This document shows, piece by piece, positions 39,926 to 49,891 of a stretch of 64,000 bases of DNA. The stretch's first letter is position 1; every line of letters begins with the position of its first letter. Made by a program: the position numbers and the translations under genes. The notes under the pieces are model-generated. The model made no database searches. It had not been told where the DNA came from and saw nothing but the letters and a program-made list of their open reading frames with translations. The DNA is from Corynebacterium endometrii. GTDB lineage: Bacteria > Actinomycetota > Actinomycetes > Mycobacteriales > Mycobacteriaceae. Location of the stretch: NCBI RefSeq assembly GCF_004795735.1, contig NZ_CP039247.1:1922001-1986000 (forward strand). Reading direction: 5' to 3'.

Positions 39926-42010
39926 TTAGCGTTCGCGGAAACGGTTGGTGTTGCCGTCGGACGCCAAGGCGGCGAGCATCTTGTTGTACTCCTCGATGTC
40001 CGCGTCCCCATCTATGTCCGCCTTGGCGTCGTGGCGCACCGCCTCCGAGCGGTCCTCCCGCAGCCACTCAATAAACAGGCGGCCGAAGACAACTACCAAC
40101 GGGAACTGGCCGAAGCCCCACGCGATGCCGCCACCCACGCGCTGGTCCTGATACAAATCGATATCCCACGGCAGGCCCAGGCCTGAGTAGAAGGTCTCCC
40201 CCAGGATTCTGGTCAGCTGCATAAGGTACACGCCGGCAAACATGTGCAGCGGCAGCGAGGCGAACAAGATGGCCAGGCGCACGTACGTTGGGGCGCGCTT
40301 GGGCAGCGGATCCGGGCCGATGACCTCCCAGAAGTAGACGTAGCCGGAGATGATGAAGATCCAGTTCATGATCACATGGCCGGCATGCTCCGAAATGGCC
40401 ACCTCGTACAGCGGGAAGGACAGGTAGACCACGTAGAAGAAGATGAGGAACTGGATGACGTTGACAAACGGGTTGGTCACGACGGCCAACACCTTCGACT
40501 TGGTCAGCGCCTCGGCCCAGTCATGGATGCCGGGGCGGCCAGGCTCGCCCGGCTGGAAGGCCTCCATAATCAGGGTGAGCGGCGCGCCCAGGACCAAAAA
40601 GAGCGGCACCACCATGGATAGGATCATGTGCCCCAGCATGTGCATGGAATACATGGCCGGAATGTAGATTCCGATGCCGGTTGACATGACCACGAACAGG
40701 GTCGCGCACCCCAGCATCCACCAGGCTGTGCGCCCGGCGGACCAGGTCAGGCCGCGGCGGCGCAGGCGGTAGAGGGCGTAACCGTAGAAACCGGCCAGCA
40801 GCATGGCGATGGTGCCGAACATGATGTCAAAGCGGAACATGGTCCACACGTTCGTCACCGTTGGGGCAACCTCCAGGTCATAGCCCAGCTCAACGGCCAT
40901 GGTGGACAGGTTGGGGTCCCGCGGCGGCGGTGGCGGGGTGCGCCCCATGGTAATAGCCACGCCCACGGTGGCCGCCATGACCAGGACCTCCACAACGGCC
41001 ACGCGGATAAACAGGGCGGGGCGCGCCGCCAGCTGCGGAATGGTGCGCGTGCGGTGCAGGACGCCGAACACGCCGAGGGCAACGGTCAGTACGGTCTTGG
41101 CCACCACGATCAGCCCATAGCGGGTGGTAAACCAATCAGAAAATTCGATGCGGACGGCCGCATTAATGACGCCCGTAATGCCCATGGCGATAAAACAGGC
41201 AAGTGCAATGTTGGAATACCGGCGCACCGCCGTGGTCATGTCGGGGCCCAGCCGACGCCCGTGCGCGATCAGCCCCAGAAGCCCGCCCACCCACAGCAGC
41301 ATGAAAAGGAGGTGCCACAGGAAGGTATTGGTGCCGTAGTCATGGTCACCGCCGGCCGCGGAATGCCCCTCCATGCCCAGGGGGATGAGCATGGCGATGG
41401 AGCCTGCGAAAAGGAGCGGCTGGCTGGCCCAGCGGCGGGAAAGCATGCCGCCAATGGCCACCAGCGCGGCAATGCCGGCCGTCCACAGCCAGGCCCTGGC
41501 CGTGGCCACCTGCTCGAGCGCCATGGACATCATCTGCGGGTTGAGCACGTCCACAAACGGGGTGCCGGAAATATCCGACATAACAAGTGGGACCTCCACC
41601 AGCGCGGTGGCGGCCACCGCCCAAGCGGCGATGGTGCCCGTGCGGGAGGCCACGTGGCCATCCACGCTCAGCGGCGCTTCAATCAACCGCGAATTATCCC
41701 CCTCCGGAACCGACGGGGAGATAAAGAAGGCGGATGAGAGGTAAGAACCCACGGCCAGGGCCATAAAGATCCACGCCACGCCCCGGAAGAACGGCAGGCC
41801 AAAGGTAGTCAGGCGGCCGGGATCCGGGATGCCTAAGGCGGCTAGGGAATCCTGCAGAAAGAACAGCGAGACGAACCCCGCGACGAATCCAGCAACGATC
41901 ACGCCCGCTGCATACACCGGCCATGAGGCCTTGGCACGGTGGGAGTTTTTGGGCCTTGTAGTGCTATTTTGCCGGTTCAGTTCTGAGTCAGAACGCTGCG
42001 CGGAAGTCAT
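39926..42010 (-). CDS. CopD-CtaG fusion: copper resistance D / cytochrome c oxidase assembly protein
   Basis: 694 aa with about 14 hydrophobic segments. The N-terminal part (to about 360) is a CopD-like copper-transport domain with conserved HLLFMLLWVGG and RYSNIA. The C-terminal half (about 410-660) is the CtaG (caa3-type oxidase assembly factor) domain, with MYSMHMLGHMILSMVVP, EHAGHVIMNW and LPLHMFAGVYLM. His and Met in these helices are the likely copper ligands. Actinobacterial CopD-CtaG fusions supply copper to aa3 oxidase. The ATG at 42010 is used; alternatives are at 42019 and 42070. Confidence 0.86.
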   Translation of the reverse strand: MTSAQRSDSELNRQNSTTRPKNSHRAKASWPVYAAGVIVAGFVAGFVSLFFLQDSLAALGIPDPGRLTTFGLPFFRGVAWIFMALAVGSYLSSAFFISPSVPEGDNSRLIEAPLSVDGHVASRTGTIAAWAVAATALVEVPLVMSDISGTPFVDVLNPQMMSMALEQVATARAWLWTAGIAALVAIGGMLSRRWASQPLLFAGSIAMLIPLGMEGHSAAGGDHDYGTNTFLWHLLFMLLWVGGLLGLIAHGRRLGPDMTTAVRRYSNIALACFIAMGITGVINAAVRIEFSDWFTTRYGLIVVAKTVLTVALGVFGVLHRTRTIPQLAARPALFIRVAVVEVLVMAATVGVAITMGRTPPPPPRDPNLSTMAVELGYDLEVAPTVTNVWTMFRFDIMFGTIAMLLAGFYGYALYRLRRRGLTWSAGRTAWWMLGCATLFVVMSTGIGIYIPAMYSMHMLGHMILSMVVPLFLVLGAPLTLIMEAFQPGEPGRPGIHDWAEALTKSKVLAVVTNPFVNVIQFLIFFYVVYLSFPLYEVAISEHAGHVIMNWIFIISGYVYFWEVIGPDPLPKRAPTYVRLAILFASLPLHMFAGVYLMQLTRILGETFYSGLGLPWDIDLYQDQRVGGGIAWGFGQFPLVVVFGRLFIEWLREDRSEAVRHDAKADIDGDADIEEYNKMLAALASDGNTNRFRER

Positions 42011-42127
42011 GAGGACCATTGTAACGGGGCCGGCAAATCCTGAAAGTCCACGGGCACCCATGAAAGCCACGCGCGCCTAAGGCCCTACCGTTGCGGGTTC
42101 GTTTGGTGACGCACCCACGACGTGGGC

Positions 42128-42133
42128 TAGAAT
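42128..42133 (+). promoter_or_regulatory. Likely -10 element of the tRNA-Arg gene
   Basis: TAGAAT, the usual corynebacterial -10, ends 13 bases before the mature tRNA start. TTGGTG at 42103-42108 is a possible -35, with a slightly long 19-base spacer. Confidence 0.5.
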
Positions 42134-42146
42134 CTGTATTGATTAC

Positions 42147-42220
42147 GCCTCCATAGCTCAGTGGATTAGAGCAGCGGGTTTCTACCCCGTTGGTCCCGGG
42201 TTCGAATCCTGGTGGGGGCA
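42147..42220 (+). tRNA. tRNA-Arg (TCT)
   Basis: 74 bases. The acceptor GCCTCCA pairs with TGGGGGC (one G-T). The anticodon loop TTTCTAC carries TCT, the T arm is GGTTCGAATCC, the discriminator is A, and CCA is not encoded. Confidence 0.97.
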
Positions 42221-42229
42221 CTGATGAAC

Positions 42230-42278
42230 GCCGCCACCTTCCAGCATAATTGCTGGAAGGTGGCGGTTTTCTTTTTTC
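42230..42278 (+). terminator. Rho-independent terminator after tRNA-Arg
   Basis: 17-bp perfect stem from GCCGCCACC to GGTGGCGG with loop TAAT, followed by TTTTCTTTTTT. Confidence 0.95.
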
Positions 42279-42477
42279 TAGCCACCGTTCGCGCCAGTTA
42301 CCGCCGCGCCAGCCCCCGTGCGCTTTGCCTTTACCGGGGATGACCGCACCGCTACGGGAACGCGGGCGTTTAGCGGTTTTACCGTCCCCGCGCTGAAGGG
42401 AATGGCTCCGGTTTAACGGCGGGGACTACTCCCCGCCCCGGCCCGCTGAAGGGACCTAGGCGTGCGAGCATGACCGC

Positions 42478-42747
42478 ATGCGTTCCCCACTGCTCGCCCC
42501 CTTAGTGACCGCCGCTACCGGCGTCATCTCCATTACGACCGTAGCCATCTATGCCGCATTCATGATTCTGCTCATCCTTCCCCGTCCCCTCGCAGCGGCG
42601 GGCAGCTTTGCCTCTGCCACCTTCTCCCCCGCCATCATGCTGCTCATGCTCCTGACAGTGCTGACCACGACGCTCGCGGGGATCCAGGTAAGCAGGCGCC
42701 GCGGTAGACGCACCGGCATGGACGAGGACGACGATCACCGCCCTTGA
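42478..42747 (+). CDS. Small membrane protein, hypothetical
   Basis: 89 aa. Two hydrophobic segments (about 7-40 and 50-70) are followed by a basic, then acidic tail. No family recognised and no clear ribosome site. It may be real because its composition is clearly membrane-like and it fills an otherwise empty 500-base gap, but antisense GC bias could also produce it. Confidence 0.45.
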   Translation: MRSPLLAPLVTAATGVISITTVAIYAAFMILLILPRPLAAAGSFASATFSPAIMLLMLLTVLTTTLAGIQVSRRRGRRTGMDEDDDHRP

Positions 42748-42802
42748 CCGGTAGGCTTGGGCAAGATTAAGTACTGAAAACCAATCAAGGACGGTCTTTC
42801 CC

Positions 42803-43651
42803 ATGGCGTTGCCTTTCATCTCTAAGCTCACCAAGCGTGGCTCAACCGGCCCGGGCCTGCCAGCGCCTAGCCCTCAATCCTGGGCGCTTATCACCGGCGC
42901 CTCGCAAGGCATCGGCGAAGCCATGGCCCGCGACTTGGCGGCCATGGGGCACAACCTCATAGTGGTCGCCCGACGCAAAGAGGTCTTAGAGGCGCTTGCC
43001 TCCGAGCTCGAAACCGCCCACAACGTAAAGGTCGAAGTATTCGCAGCGGATTTGTCTAAGGACGCCGATGTTACGGACCTGATTGAGTTCATGGGCAACC
43101 GCGAGGTATCCATCATTGTCAACTCCGCCGGAATCGCGTCCTTCGGCAAGTTCATCGATCAGGACTGGGACTACGAATCCAACCAGTTCGCGCTCAACGC
43201 CACCGCGGTTCACCGCTTAACCAAGGCCGCGCTGGACCAGATGATTCCGCGACACTCCGGCGCCATTTGCAACGTGGGCTCCGCGGCGGGCAACGTGCCC
43301 ATCCCCAATAACGCAACCTATGTGCTCACCAAGGCTGGGGTAAACGCGTTCACCGAGGCACTCCACTACGAACTCAAGGGCACCGGGGTTACCTGCACGC
43401 TGCTGGCTCCGGGACCGGTGCGCGACGCGGTTATAGCTGAGGAGGAAAAGTCCATCGTGGACAAGGTAGTCCCGGACGTATTGTGGACCACGTATGAATC
43501 TTGCTCCCGTGAAACCCTTCAGGCTATGGCCGCCGGCAAGCGCCGTGTAGTGCCGGGGCCGCTGTCTAAGGCCATGAACGGCATCTCCGCCGTGGCCCCT
43601 ACCGCCGCGCTCTCCCCCGTGATGGGCTGGTTCTACTCCAAGATGGGATAA
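42803..43651 (+). CDS. cmrA: SDR family mycolate reductase (CmrA-like)
   Basis: 282 aa. TGASQGIG (about residues 31-38), NSAG, catalytic Ser in NVGSAAGNVP, and Tyr/Lys in YVLTK form a complete SDR site. The extended C-terminus (SKAMNGISAVAPTAALSP) is shared with the C. glutamicum enzyme (NCgl2385) and M. tuberculosis Rv2509, which reduce the 3-oxo group of freshly condensed mycolates. The neighbour orn lies next to the same gene in M. tuberculosis (Rv2511), which supports the call. It implies a mycolate-bearing envelope. Confidence 0.85.
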   Translation: MALPFISKLTKRGSTGPGLPAPSPQSWALITGASQGIGEAMARDLAAMGHNLIVVARRKEVLEALASELETAHNVKVEVFAADLSKDADVTDLIEFMGNREVSIIVNSAGIASFGKFIDQDWDYESNQFALNATAVHRLTKAALDQMIPRHSGAICNVGSAAGNVPIPNNATYVLTKAGVNAFTEALHYELKGTGVTCTLLAPGPVRDAVIAEEEKSIVDKVVPDVLWTTYESCSRETLQAMAAGKRRVVPGPLSKAMNGISAVAPTAALSPVMGWFYSKMG

Positions 43652-43668
43652 GTATCCACATTCAAAAC

Positions 43669-43717
43669 GTGCCCGGCACCAGCTTCCCTTTGCGGGAAGC
43701 GGTGCCGGGCACTTTTT
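43669..43717. terminator. Terminator between cmrA and the alanine/sodium symporter
   Basis: Long stem GTGCCCGGCACC.GCTTCCC / GGGAAGC.GGTGCCGGGCAC followed by TTTTT on the plus strand. It lies between convergent genes and may serve both. Confidence 0.9.
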
Positions 43718-43762
43718 ATTCGAGCGCTAGCCTAGAAAACAGCTAGGTAACGCCGGGGGAGA

Positions 43763-45298
43763 TTAGCCTTCCTCGCGGGCGGCCTCTACCTCGCGGGCCT
43801 GCTCCTGATAGTGGCGCTTGTAGGTAGTCCAGAAGTCCGCGTTCTTGATCCCCAACGCCTCTGGGTTGAAGACTGGGTCCTTGCCGGCCTTCTTCTGCTG
43901 GGTGTAATCCTTGAGCGCCTTGAGGGCGGGGCCCTGAAGGAACAGGATGGCAACGATGTTGAGCCATGCGGTGGCACCCACGCCAATATCGCCCAGGGTC
44001 CAAGCGGAACCAGGGGTGGTCACCGCACCGATAATGACGGACGCGATGATGAGGACGCGCAGCAGCCAGATGATTGCGCGGCGCACGCCCTTGTTAGGGA
44101 TCCAGCGGTTGAAGTAGGACAGGTTGGTCTCAGCCATGTAGTAGTACGCCAGAACCGTGGTGAAGGCGAAGAAGCCAATGGCGATTGCGATGAAGGTAGG
44201 TCCGAAACCGGAGAACATGGTGTTCATGCCTTCCTGGACGTAACCAGGGCCTACGGCAACGCCGTCAGGCAGCGCGCCCGCGTAGCGCACGGCGCCCTCT
44301 TCGGACTCACCCTCGAAGACCTTGTACATGTCGGTGGAAATGATGATGAACGCGGTAGCGGAGCACACGAACAGGGTGTCGACGTACACGGCGAAGGCCT
44401 GGACGAAGCCCTGCTTCGCCGGGTGGGAAACCTCGGCCGCCGCGGCGGACTGTGGGCCGGTACCCTGGCCAGCCTCGTTGGAGTAGATGCCACGCTTGAC
44501 GCCCCACATGATTGCCACGCCCAGCATGCCGGCGAAACCAGCTTCGAGGTCAAACGCCGAACGGAAGATGAGGCCGAATACCTCTGGGATCTGGTTGAAG
44601 TTTACGAACAGGATAATCAGCGCGAAGATGATGTAAAGGCCAGCCATGAACGGCACCGCCATGGACGCGAAGTTCGCGATGCGCTTGATACCGCCGATGA
44701 TGATAATGCCCAGCAACACGGCCATGACCGCGGCGGAGATCTTAACGTCGACGCCCCACGCGTTATCCACCGCGGCGGCGACACCGTTGGCCTGAATACC
44801 CGGCAGGAAGTACGAGGTAGCCAGGATCATGGAGACGGCGAATACGATGCCGTAGACAAGCATGAACGGCGCGGCCTTGGTGTGTTTGAACGCCTTCTCG
44901 ATGTAATACGCGGGACCGCCGCGGTATTCCCCGGTGTCTTGATCCTCTTCCTTGTAAATCTGGGCCAACGTACATTCGATGAAGGAGGTTGCCGAACCCA
45001 GCAAAGCCACAGCCCACATCCAGAACACGGCGCCCGGGCCACCAAACGCGATAGCGGTCGCAACGCCGGAGATGTTACCCACGCCAACACGGCCGGCGAG
45101 GGAGATCATCAGGGACTGGAAGGAGGACACGCCAGCTTCTGATTTTTCGCCGTCACGAAGCTGTTTGATCATGTCTGGAATGCATCGAACCTGCAGGCCC
45201 TTGGTGACCACGGTGAAGTAGACACCGGCGCCGAGGCACAGGAAGACCAGAGCAGGTGACCAAATAAGGTTATTCAGCGTTGTAAGGAAATCTGCCAT
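43763..45298 (-). CDS. Alanine/glycine:cation symporter (AGCS family)
   Basis: 511 aa with about 11 membrane helices. The family signature GQGTGPQSAAAAEVSHPAKQ (about residues 275-294) followed by GFVQAFAVYVDTLFVCSATA is clear. GRVGVGNISGVA and GGPGAVFWMW near the N-terminus are further AGCS landmarks. It imports L-alanine or glycine with sodium. The ATG at 45298 has GGAG nine bases upstream; a GTG at 45310 is the alternative. It is convergent with cmrA. Confidence 0.92.
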   Translation of the reverse strand: MADFLTTLNNLIWSPALVFLCLGAGVYFTVVTKGLQVRCIPDMIKQLRDGEKSEAGVSSFQSLMISLAGRVGVGNISGVATAIAFGGPGAVFWMWAVALLGSATSFIECTLAQIYKEEDQDTGEYRGGPAYYIEKAFKHTKAAPFMLVYGIVFAVSMILATSYFLPGIQANGVAAAVDNAWGVDVKISAAVMAVLLGIIIIGGIKRIANFASMAVPFMAGLYIIFALIILFVNFNQIPEVFGLIFRSAFDLEAGFAGMLGVAIMWGVKRGIYSNEAGQGTGPQSAAAAEVSHPAKQGFVQAFAVYVDTLFVCSATAFIIISTDMYKVFEGESEEGAVRYAGALPDGVAVGPGYVQEGMNTMFSGFGPTFIAIAIGFFAFTTVLAYYYMAETNLSYFNRWIPNKGVRRAIIWLLRVLIIASVIIGAVTTPGSAWTLGDIGVGATAWLNIVAILFLQGPALKALKDYTQQKKAGKDPVFNPEALGIKNADFWTTYKRHYQEQAREVEAAREEG

Positions 45299-45673
45299 CT
45301 GTTTCTCCACATCTTGAACTTGGACGGCCCCTACGCCGGGATCCGTTTGTTAAATCATTCCCTATTGGTCGGCAGATTGTTTTCCAATTTTCCAGGTTCC
45401 CGGCCGGCCGCGCCACCCCGACTACCGATAGTCCTATAGAAATTGGCCATGAGCTGGGAGTTTTGAAACTTGTCCCAAATCACAGATTTACACATTTGTA
45501 GCGCACAACATACTAAACCTGCCCCCTTTTAGGGGAAATAGATTTATGGAGCGATAACGGCTTCGCAATATATGCACCGCGTTGGAATTATTCCCGCGGG
45601 ATCCCCGCTGTATTCCCCGCCAGTTTTTCGGCTTGCGTTCCCCATAGGCCGAACCACAACATAGACTGACCCC
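45299..45673. other. Divergent intergenic region between the AGCS symporter and orn
   Basis: 375 bases without a convincing gene. It must hold the promoters of both neighbours. TAGACT at 45662-45667 is a possible -10 for orn, which would give a very short leader. A small CCCCT/AGGGG hairpin sits near 45525. No operator was recognised. Confidence 0.5.
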
Positions 45674-46336
45674 ATGACTCCTTCCAACGCCACCCAGCAA
45701 GCCCACGTTGCCACCCCGGACAAGCGAGACCGAATTGTCTGGATCGATCTTGAAATGACGGGCCTCGACACATCCCGCCACGTCATAGTCGAGGTAGCGG
45801 CCCTCATTACCGACAGTGAACTCAACATCATCGGCGAGGGCATAGACCTGGTGGTCCACGCCACCGAGGAGCAAATGGCAGAGATGGACGATTTTGTCAC
45901 TCAGATGCACGCCTCTTCGGGGCTGGACAAGGAGATTGCCGCCTCCTCAACCTCCATCGAGGAAGCGGAGCAGGCCGTTTTGGACCTAATGGCCGAGCAC
46001 TGCGATCCAGAGCACGCCCCGCTCCTGGCGGGCAATTCCATCGCCACTGACCGGATGTTCATCCGCGAATACATGCCACGCCTGGAAGCCGCACTCCACT
46101 ACCGGATGATCGATGTCTCGACCATCAAAGAGCTCACCCGCCGGTGGCACCCCCGCGCCTACCAGAATCAACCGGACAAGGGAATGGCCCACCGCGCGCT
46201 GGCGGACATCACGGAATCCATCCGCGAACTGGACTACTACCGCCGCTGCGTCTTCCGCACCGATGAGGGGCCCACCACCGAAGAGGCCAGGGACGCAAAG
46301 CGCGGCGCTACCGAGGCCTACCAGGCGTTTTTGTAA
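45674..46336 (+). CDS. orn: Oligoribonuclease
   Basis: 220 aa 3'-5' exoribonuclease of the DEDDh type that degrades 2-5-nt RNA and pGpG. The acidic residues are in [10 protein letters not shown] (Exo I), the Exo II Asp is in [10 protein letters not shown], and Exo III has [11 protein letters not shown] with the conserved His. [12 protein letters not shown] is a family block. The C-terminal [20 protein letters not shown] region is slightly longer than in E. coli Orn. It is followed by tRNA-His. Confidence 0.96.
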   Translation: MTPSNATQQAHVATPDKRDRIVWIDLEMTGLDTSRHVIVEVAALITDSELNIIGEGIDLVVHATEEQMAEMDDFVTQMHASSGLDKEIAASSTSIEEAEQAVLDLMAEHCDPEHAPLLAGNSIATDRMFIREYMPRLEAALHYRMIDVSTIKELTRRWHPRAYQNQPDKGMAHRALADITESIRELDYYRRCVFRTDEGPTTEEARDAKRGATEAYQAFL

Positions 46337-46385
46337 ATCTCCCACCATCGAGTAATCTATGTATCGCTGCTTGTTCAGCAGCGAT

Positions 46386-46462
46386 GGTGGCTGTAGTTCA
46401 GCTGGTAGAGCACCAGGTTGTGATCCTGGGTGTCGCGGGTTCGAGCCCCGTCAGCCACCCCA
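46386..46462 (+). tRNA. tRNA-His (GTG)
   Basis: 77 bases including the extra 5' G (46386) that pairs with C73 and an encoded CCA (46460-46462). The acceptor GTGGCTG pairs with CAGCCAC. The anticodon loop TTGTGAT carries GTG. Confidence 0.97.
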
Positions 46463-46465
46463 AAG

Positions 46466-46512
46466 AGCCAGGGGCCTTGAATTGGAACTTCCATTCAAGC
46501 CCCCTGGCTTTT
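46466..46512 (+). terminator. Rho-independent terminator after tRNA-His
   Basis: Stem AGCCAGGGGCCTTGAAT against ATTCAAGCCCCCTGGCT (one mismatch), 10-base loop, then TTTTC. Confidence 0.9.
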
Positions 46513-46627
46513 CACTTACCCAGTTTTCCTCGGCGATGGACGCGCCCCCTATCCGCCAGCGCGCGCTCTAACCGGCCCCGGCTCCATCGCCCGGGCGCCG
46601 CGCCGGTGTCACCCGGAGCGGGCCGCG

Positions 46628-47869
46628 TCAATCGGCGTTACCCTCGGACCACTTTTCCCAGCTCAGATTCCAGTCCCCCAGGCCGTCACTTACGGGCAGG
46701 TAACCGGCCGTGGTGTTTTTGACCCGCACAATGTCACCGCGCTGGGAAATCGATTGGAACCAGGCGGCATCCTCATCCGTCATATTGATACACCCATGGG
46801 ACTGGTTGGTATTGCCCTGCGCCCACACGGACCACGGCGCACCGTGAACATAGATTCCGGAGTAAGACAGCTGGGTCGCGTAGTTAACGTCGGTGCGGTA
46901 CCCGCCCTCCTCATGGGAGTAACCGAAGGTCTCGGAGTCCATGGTCAACTGCTGATGCATATCCCCCACGATGTAGCGGCCGTTAGGCGTTGCCCAGCGA
47001 GTGTTGTCAGTACCCAGGGAGACCGGAATCTCGCGCAGGAGTTTCTTGTTCCTGTAGACCTTCATGGTCTTGGTTTCGTCATCCACTATGGAGATCACGC
47101 GTTCGCCAATGGTGAAACTGGTGGAATAGTTTCCATCGCCACGGATGCCGCCGCCTAGGTCTACGCCTCGAATATTGGCGTTGACCTCAACCTCAGTGCC
47201 GGACTCCCACAGGTGCTGCGGGCGCCAGCGAACCTCGTAATCGTTGAGCCAGTAGAACGCGCCCTCTACCTCGGGGCTGGCCTTGACCTCAATGGCACCC
47301 TGAGCCGCCTTTCTGTCCTGGATGGGCTGCGAGAAACGCACGGCTACGGTTTGCCCCACGCCAACCGTCGACCCATCCAGCGGCCCAAGCGCCGCCGAGG
47401 CCGTGCCGGTCGCTTCTGGGGTCGTGAAGGTCACGGTCGTGGTCTTGCCGTTCATATCCAGCGCCTCGATCGTATAGGTGCGGTTGTAGCCCAAGGTCTC
47501 GTCAGAGGACCAGACCTTGCCGTCCGCGGACAGGGTTTCCTGCACCACGTAGCCCACCTCGTTGGTCATGGTGACGGTCTCTAGGCCTTCGCCCAAAGAC
47601 GTCACGGTCACGGGGGTGAAGGGGTCCACGTTGCGCGCCCCATCCTCGACGGATACCTCCGGCGCGGGATCCGGCTCCGGTTCCTTGGCGCCAGGCTCGG
47701 AATCCGCGGCCGTGACAGCCAGCCCCGCCGCGGCGCGGTCATCTCCGGGCCCATCGGCACTACCGGTGGAACATGCCGCGATTGCCATGGACGCAGCAAG
47801 AGCAACGCCGGCTACCGTACAGCGACGAAACACAGAACCCGCTTTCACGGACTTACCCCTCAAACGCAT
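46628..47869 (-). CDS. L,D-transpeptidase (lipoprotein, LdtMt2 type)
   Basis: 413 aa. A signal peptide with lipobox IAAC (Cys at residue 33) indicates a membrane-anchored lipoprotein. Two Ig-like domains (about 75-150 and 155-250) precede the YkuD catalytic domain (about 255-380). The active site is HGAPW...SHGCINMT with the catalytic Cys in HGC and His in YVHGAPW. It forms 3-3 cross-links in peptidoglycan, as LdtMt2 does. A C-terminal extension with Trp-rich WNLSWEKW resembles that of LdtMt proteins. Confidence 0.93.
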   Translation of the reverse strand: MRLRGKSVKAGSVFRRCTVAGVALAASMAIAACSTGSADGPGDDRAAAGLAVTAADSEPGAKEPEPDPAPEVSVEDGARNVDPFTPVTVTSLGEGLETVTMTNEVGYVVQETLSADGKVWSSDETLGYNRTYTIEALDMNGKTTTVTFTTPEATGTASAALGPLDGSTVGVGQTVAVRFSQPIQDRKAAQGAIEVKASPEVEGAFYWLNDYEVRWRPQHLWESGTEVEVNANIRGVDLGGGIRGDGNYSTSFTIGERVISIVDDETKTMKVYRNKKLLREIPVSLGTDNTRWATPNGRYIVGDMHQQLTMDSETFGYSHEEGGYRTDVNYATQLSYSGIYVHGAPWSVWAQGNTNQSHGCINMTDEDAAWFQSISQRGDIVRVKNTTAGYLPVSDGLGDWNLSWEKWSEGNAD

Positions 47870-48138
47870 TTCCCATCAACCAACAAAACACCCCACAGCC
47901 TAGCCATGTACCGCACCGATATCCAGACCAATGGGGCCCTCACGAAGCACTGATCCCCAATCGTTGCAATCGCGCCATCACGCTTTTTGCGGGCAGCCAC
48001 GAACGCGCCTTTTTGATACCACGTTTTTAACCGCCAAAACCCGAATCACGCTGGCGATTTGTTAACTAAACGGCACATGAGTATAGTTATTTTTCGTTGC
48101 AAGGACAGCTTCCACAGAGAGGCCGGAACGGCAACCGG

Positions 48139-48211
<73 letters not shown>

Positions 48212-48221
48212 CAAAACGCAG

Positions 48222-48254
48222 GTCAGGCCGTAATTTTACCGCCTGACTTTTTTC
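48222..48254 (+). terminator. Rho-independent terminator after tRNA-Lys
   Basis: GTCAGGC / GCCTGAC with a 12-base loop followed by TTTTTTT. Confidence 0.9.
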
Positions 48255-48294
48255 ATGTCCAGTTATCGTTTCATCCACCACCCGCGCCGCTTGC

Positions 48295-49697
48295 GGGTTA
48301 AGTAAAGAAAAGTGTGTCTAAAATCCGGTGTTTACCCAGTTCATTGCGCATAAAATGCTGATTTATTGCTCGTGATGAGCTATAAACCATCCTAGCTTGC
48401 TCAATACCGTGTTTCTTTCTCGTCTGTGCTAGACAGCCGTGGTGGGCTTGGTCAATGACTAAGAATCGACCTCATTGCCCTGTTTGCGCTGGGAAAATGA
48501 AGAAAAACGGCACCACCAGCAAAGGCACCACCAGATGGCGGTGTACCGATCCATCATGCGGCGCATCATCAGTACGACAGACCCAACAATCAGCAAAGAA
48601 CGCGGCAACATTTCGCCAGTTCTACTCCTGGATCACAAGCACCCAATCACTGGAATCCATTGCCAACAGCGCAGGTACGACACGGCAAAAGTCTGCACCA
48701 CAGATTCTCGTGGTGCTGGCTAATCCAGCCGCAACCTTTCATCGATACCCAACGCATATACGACCAAGTCTTCATCGACGGCACCTACCTCAACAAGCAA
48801 TGCCTACTGATGATGTCCACCATCGACCACGTCATCGCTTGGCACTGGTGCACAACAGAAAACACCCACTCCTACATACAACTGCTCACCCAGATCCGCC
48901 CACCGCTTATCGTCACCCTTGATGGTGGACAAGGAGCGTACTCGGCTATTTGTTCTTGCTGGCCGGAAACGAAAATTCAACGCTGCACTGTTCACGTCCA
49001 ACGACGAATCCGGCATCTGACAACATCGAGACCGCGAACGGATGCCGGTAAAGCTATCTACGCACAAGCTCTCGCCCTGACAAAAGTGTCTAACCGCGAA
49101 CAGGCAGCGCACTGGGTCGTTAATCTGCACGATATTGAACGCACCTTCGCACAGTTTCTCAATGAAAAGACCTTCTATGCACCAGACCAACACCGAAGAG
49201 GGAAAACCTGGGAGTGGACACACCAACGAGACAGGAAAGCACTTAACTCACTCAAACACGTCTACCGGCAAGGCTGGCTGTTTACCTGGCTTGAACCACC
49301 ACAGGGATTCCATGGGCAGGCGAAATCAACCACCAATAGCCTAGAAGGAGGCATTAACTCACCACTGAAACTGCTAGCGCGAACCCACAGAGGAATGACC
49401 CGCGAACATCAACGAACGATCATTGATTGGTGGCTACTCTCACACACGCAACTGCCTGACGATCCGATAGAAATCGCCAGGCAGCAACGCTGGGGACAAG
49501 ACGCACTCGCCAAAGTATCCACCTTGACCCACAACGAGAACCACGCCGACCAGGAAACAGGACGACCAGCCCTCTACGACAACGCTATCCCAACCGACTA
49601 CCAACACAACATCGGAATACGACAAGGCACCATCGGCTAAAGACAAAACATCCGGCCGGCAACACGCCGACTAGACACACTTTTCTTTACTTAACCC
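48295..49697 (+). mobile_element. IS1249-like insertion sequence (IS256 relative), frameshifted
   Basis: 1403 bp. The terminal inverted repeats are identical over at least 26 bases, starting GGGTTAAGTAAAGAAAAGTG at each end. The 8 bases outside are CCGCTTGC on the left (48287-48294) and CCGCTATC on the right (49698-49705), a target duplication that agrees at 6 of 8 positions, so the insertion is not recent or the sites have drifted. Base composition is more A+T-rich than the flanks. It is inserted downstream of the tRNA-Lys terminator. Confidence 0.88.
48455..49640 (+). pseudogene. IS1249-family transposase with internal frameshift
   Basis: About 395 codons in two frames. The first frame (48455 on) encodes a zinc-ribbon-like start (HCPVCAGKMKKNGTT, RWRCTDPSCGASS) and stays on family sequence up to about SAGTTRQ (near 48685). 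The family sequence then continues in the +1 frame with KSLHHRFSWCW, RIYDQVFIDGTYL (first catalytic Asp), LDGGQGAYSAI, and RTHRGMTREHQ to the stop at 49640. A single extra base near 48680-48690 (around CGGCAAAAG) explains it. The break removes the DDE domain from the N-terminus, so the copy is probably inactive unless it is a sequencing error or a programmed shift. Confidence 0.82.
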
Positions 49698-49891
49698 CCG
49701 CTATCACATCGCGATGCAACTCTGGGCCGGTGGGGCGTGGCCCCGCCACGGGCGCGTTAAAGGCTCGGGTTAGACCCACGGCACAATCACAGATCGATAA
49801 AGATCCCGTCGCCTCATCCCACGGCGCGGGCCTAGGCCGGTAGAAAGGTGGTCTGTACGCATTCCCCAGATATCTTGAAGGAGAATTAACC

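Noticed and set aside
48670..48700. Programmed frameshift in the IS1249-like transposase
   Set aside because: The move is +1, while the A-run there would favour -1, and the family is normally one frame as far as I know. A mutation or sequencing error is simpler.
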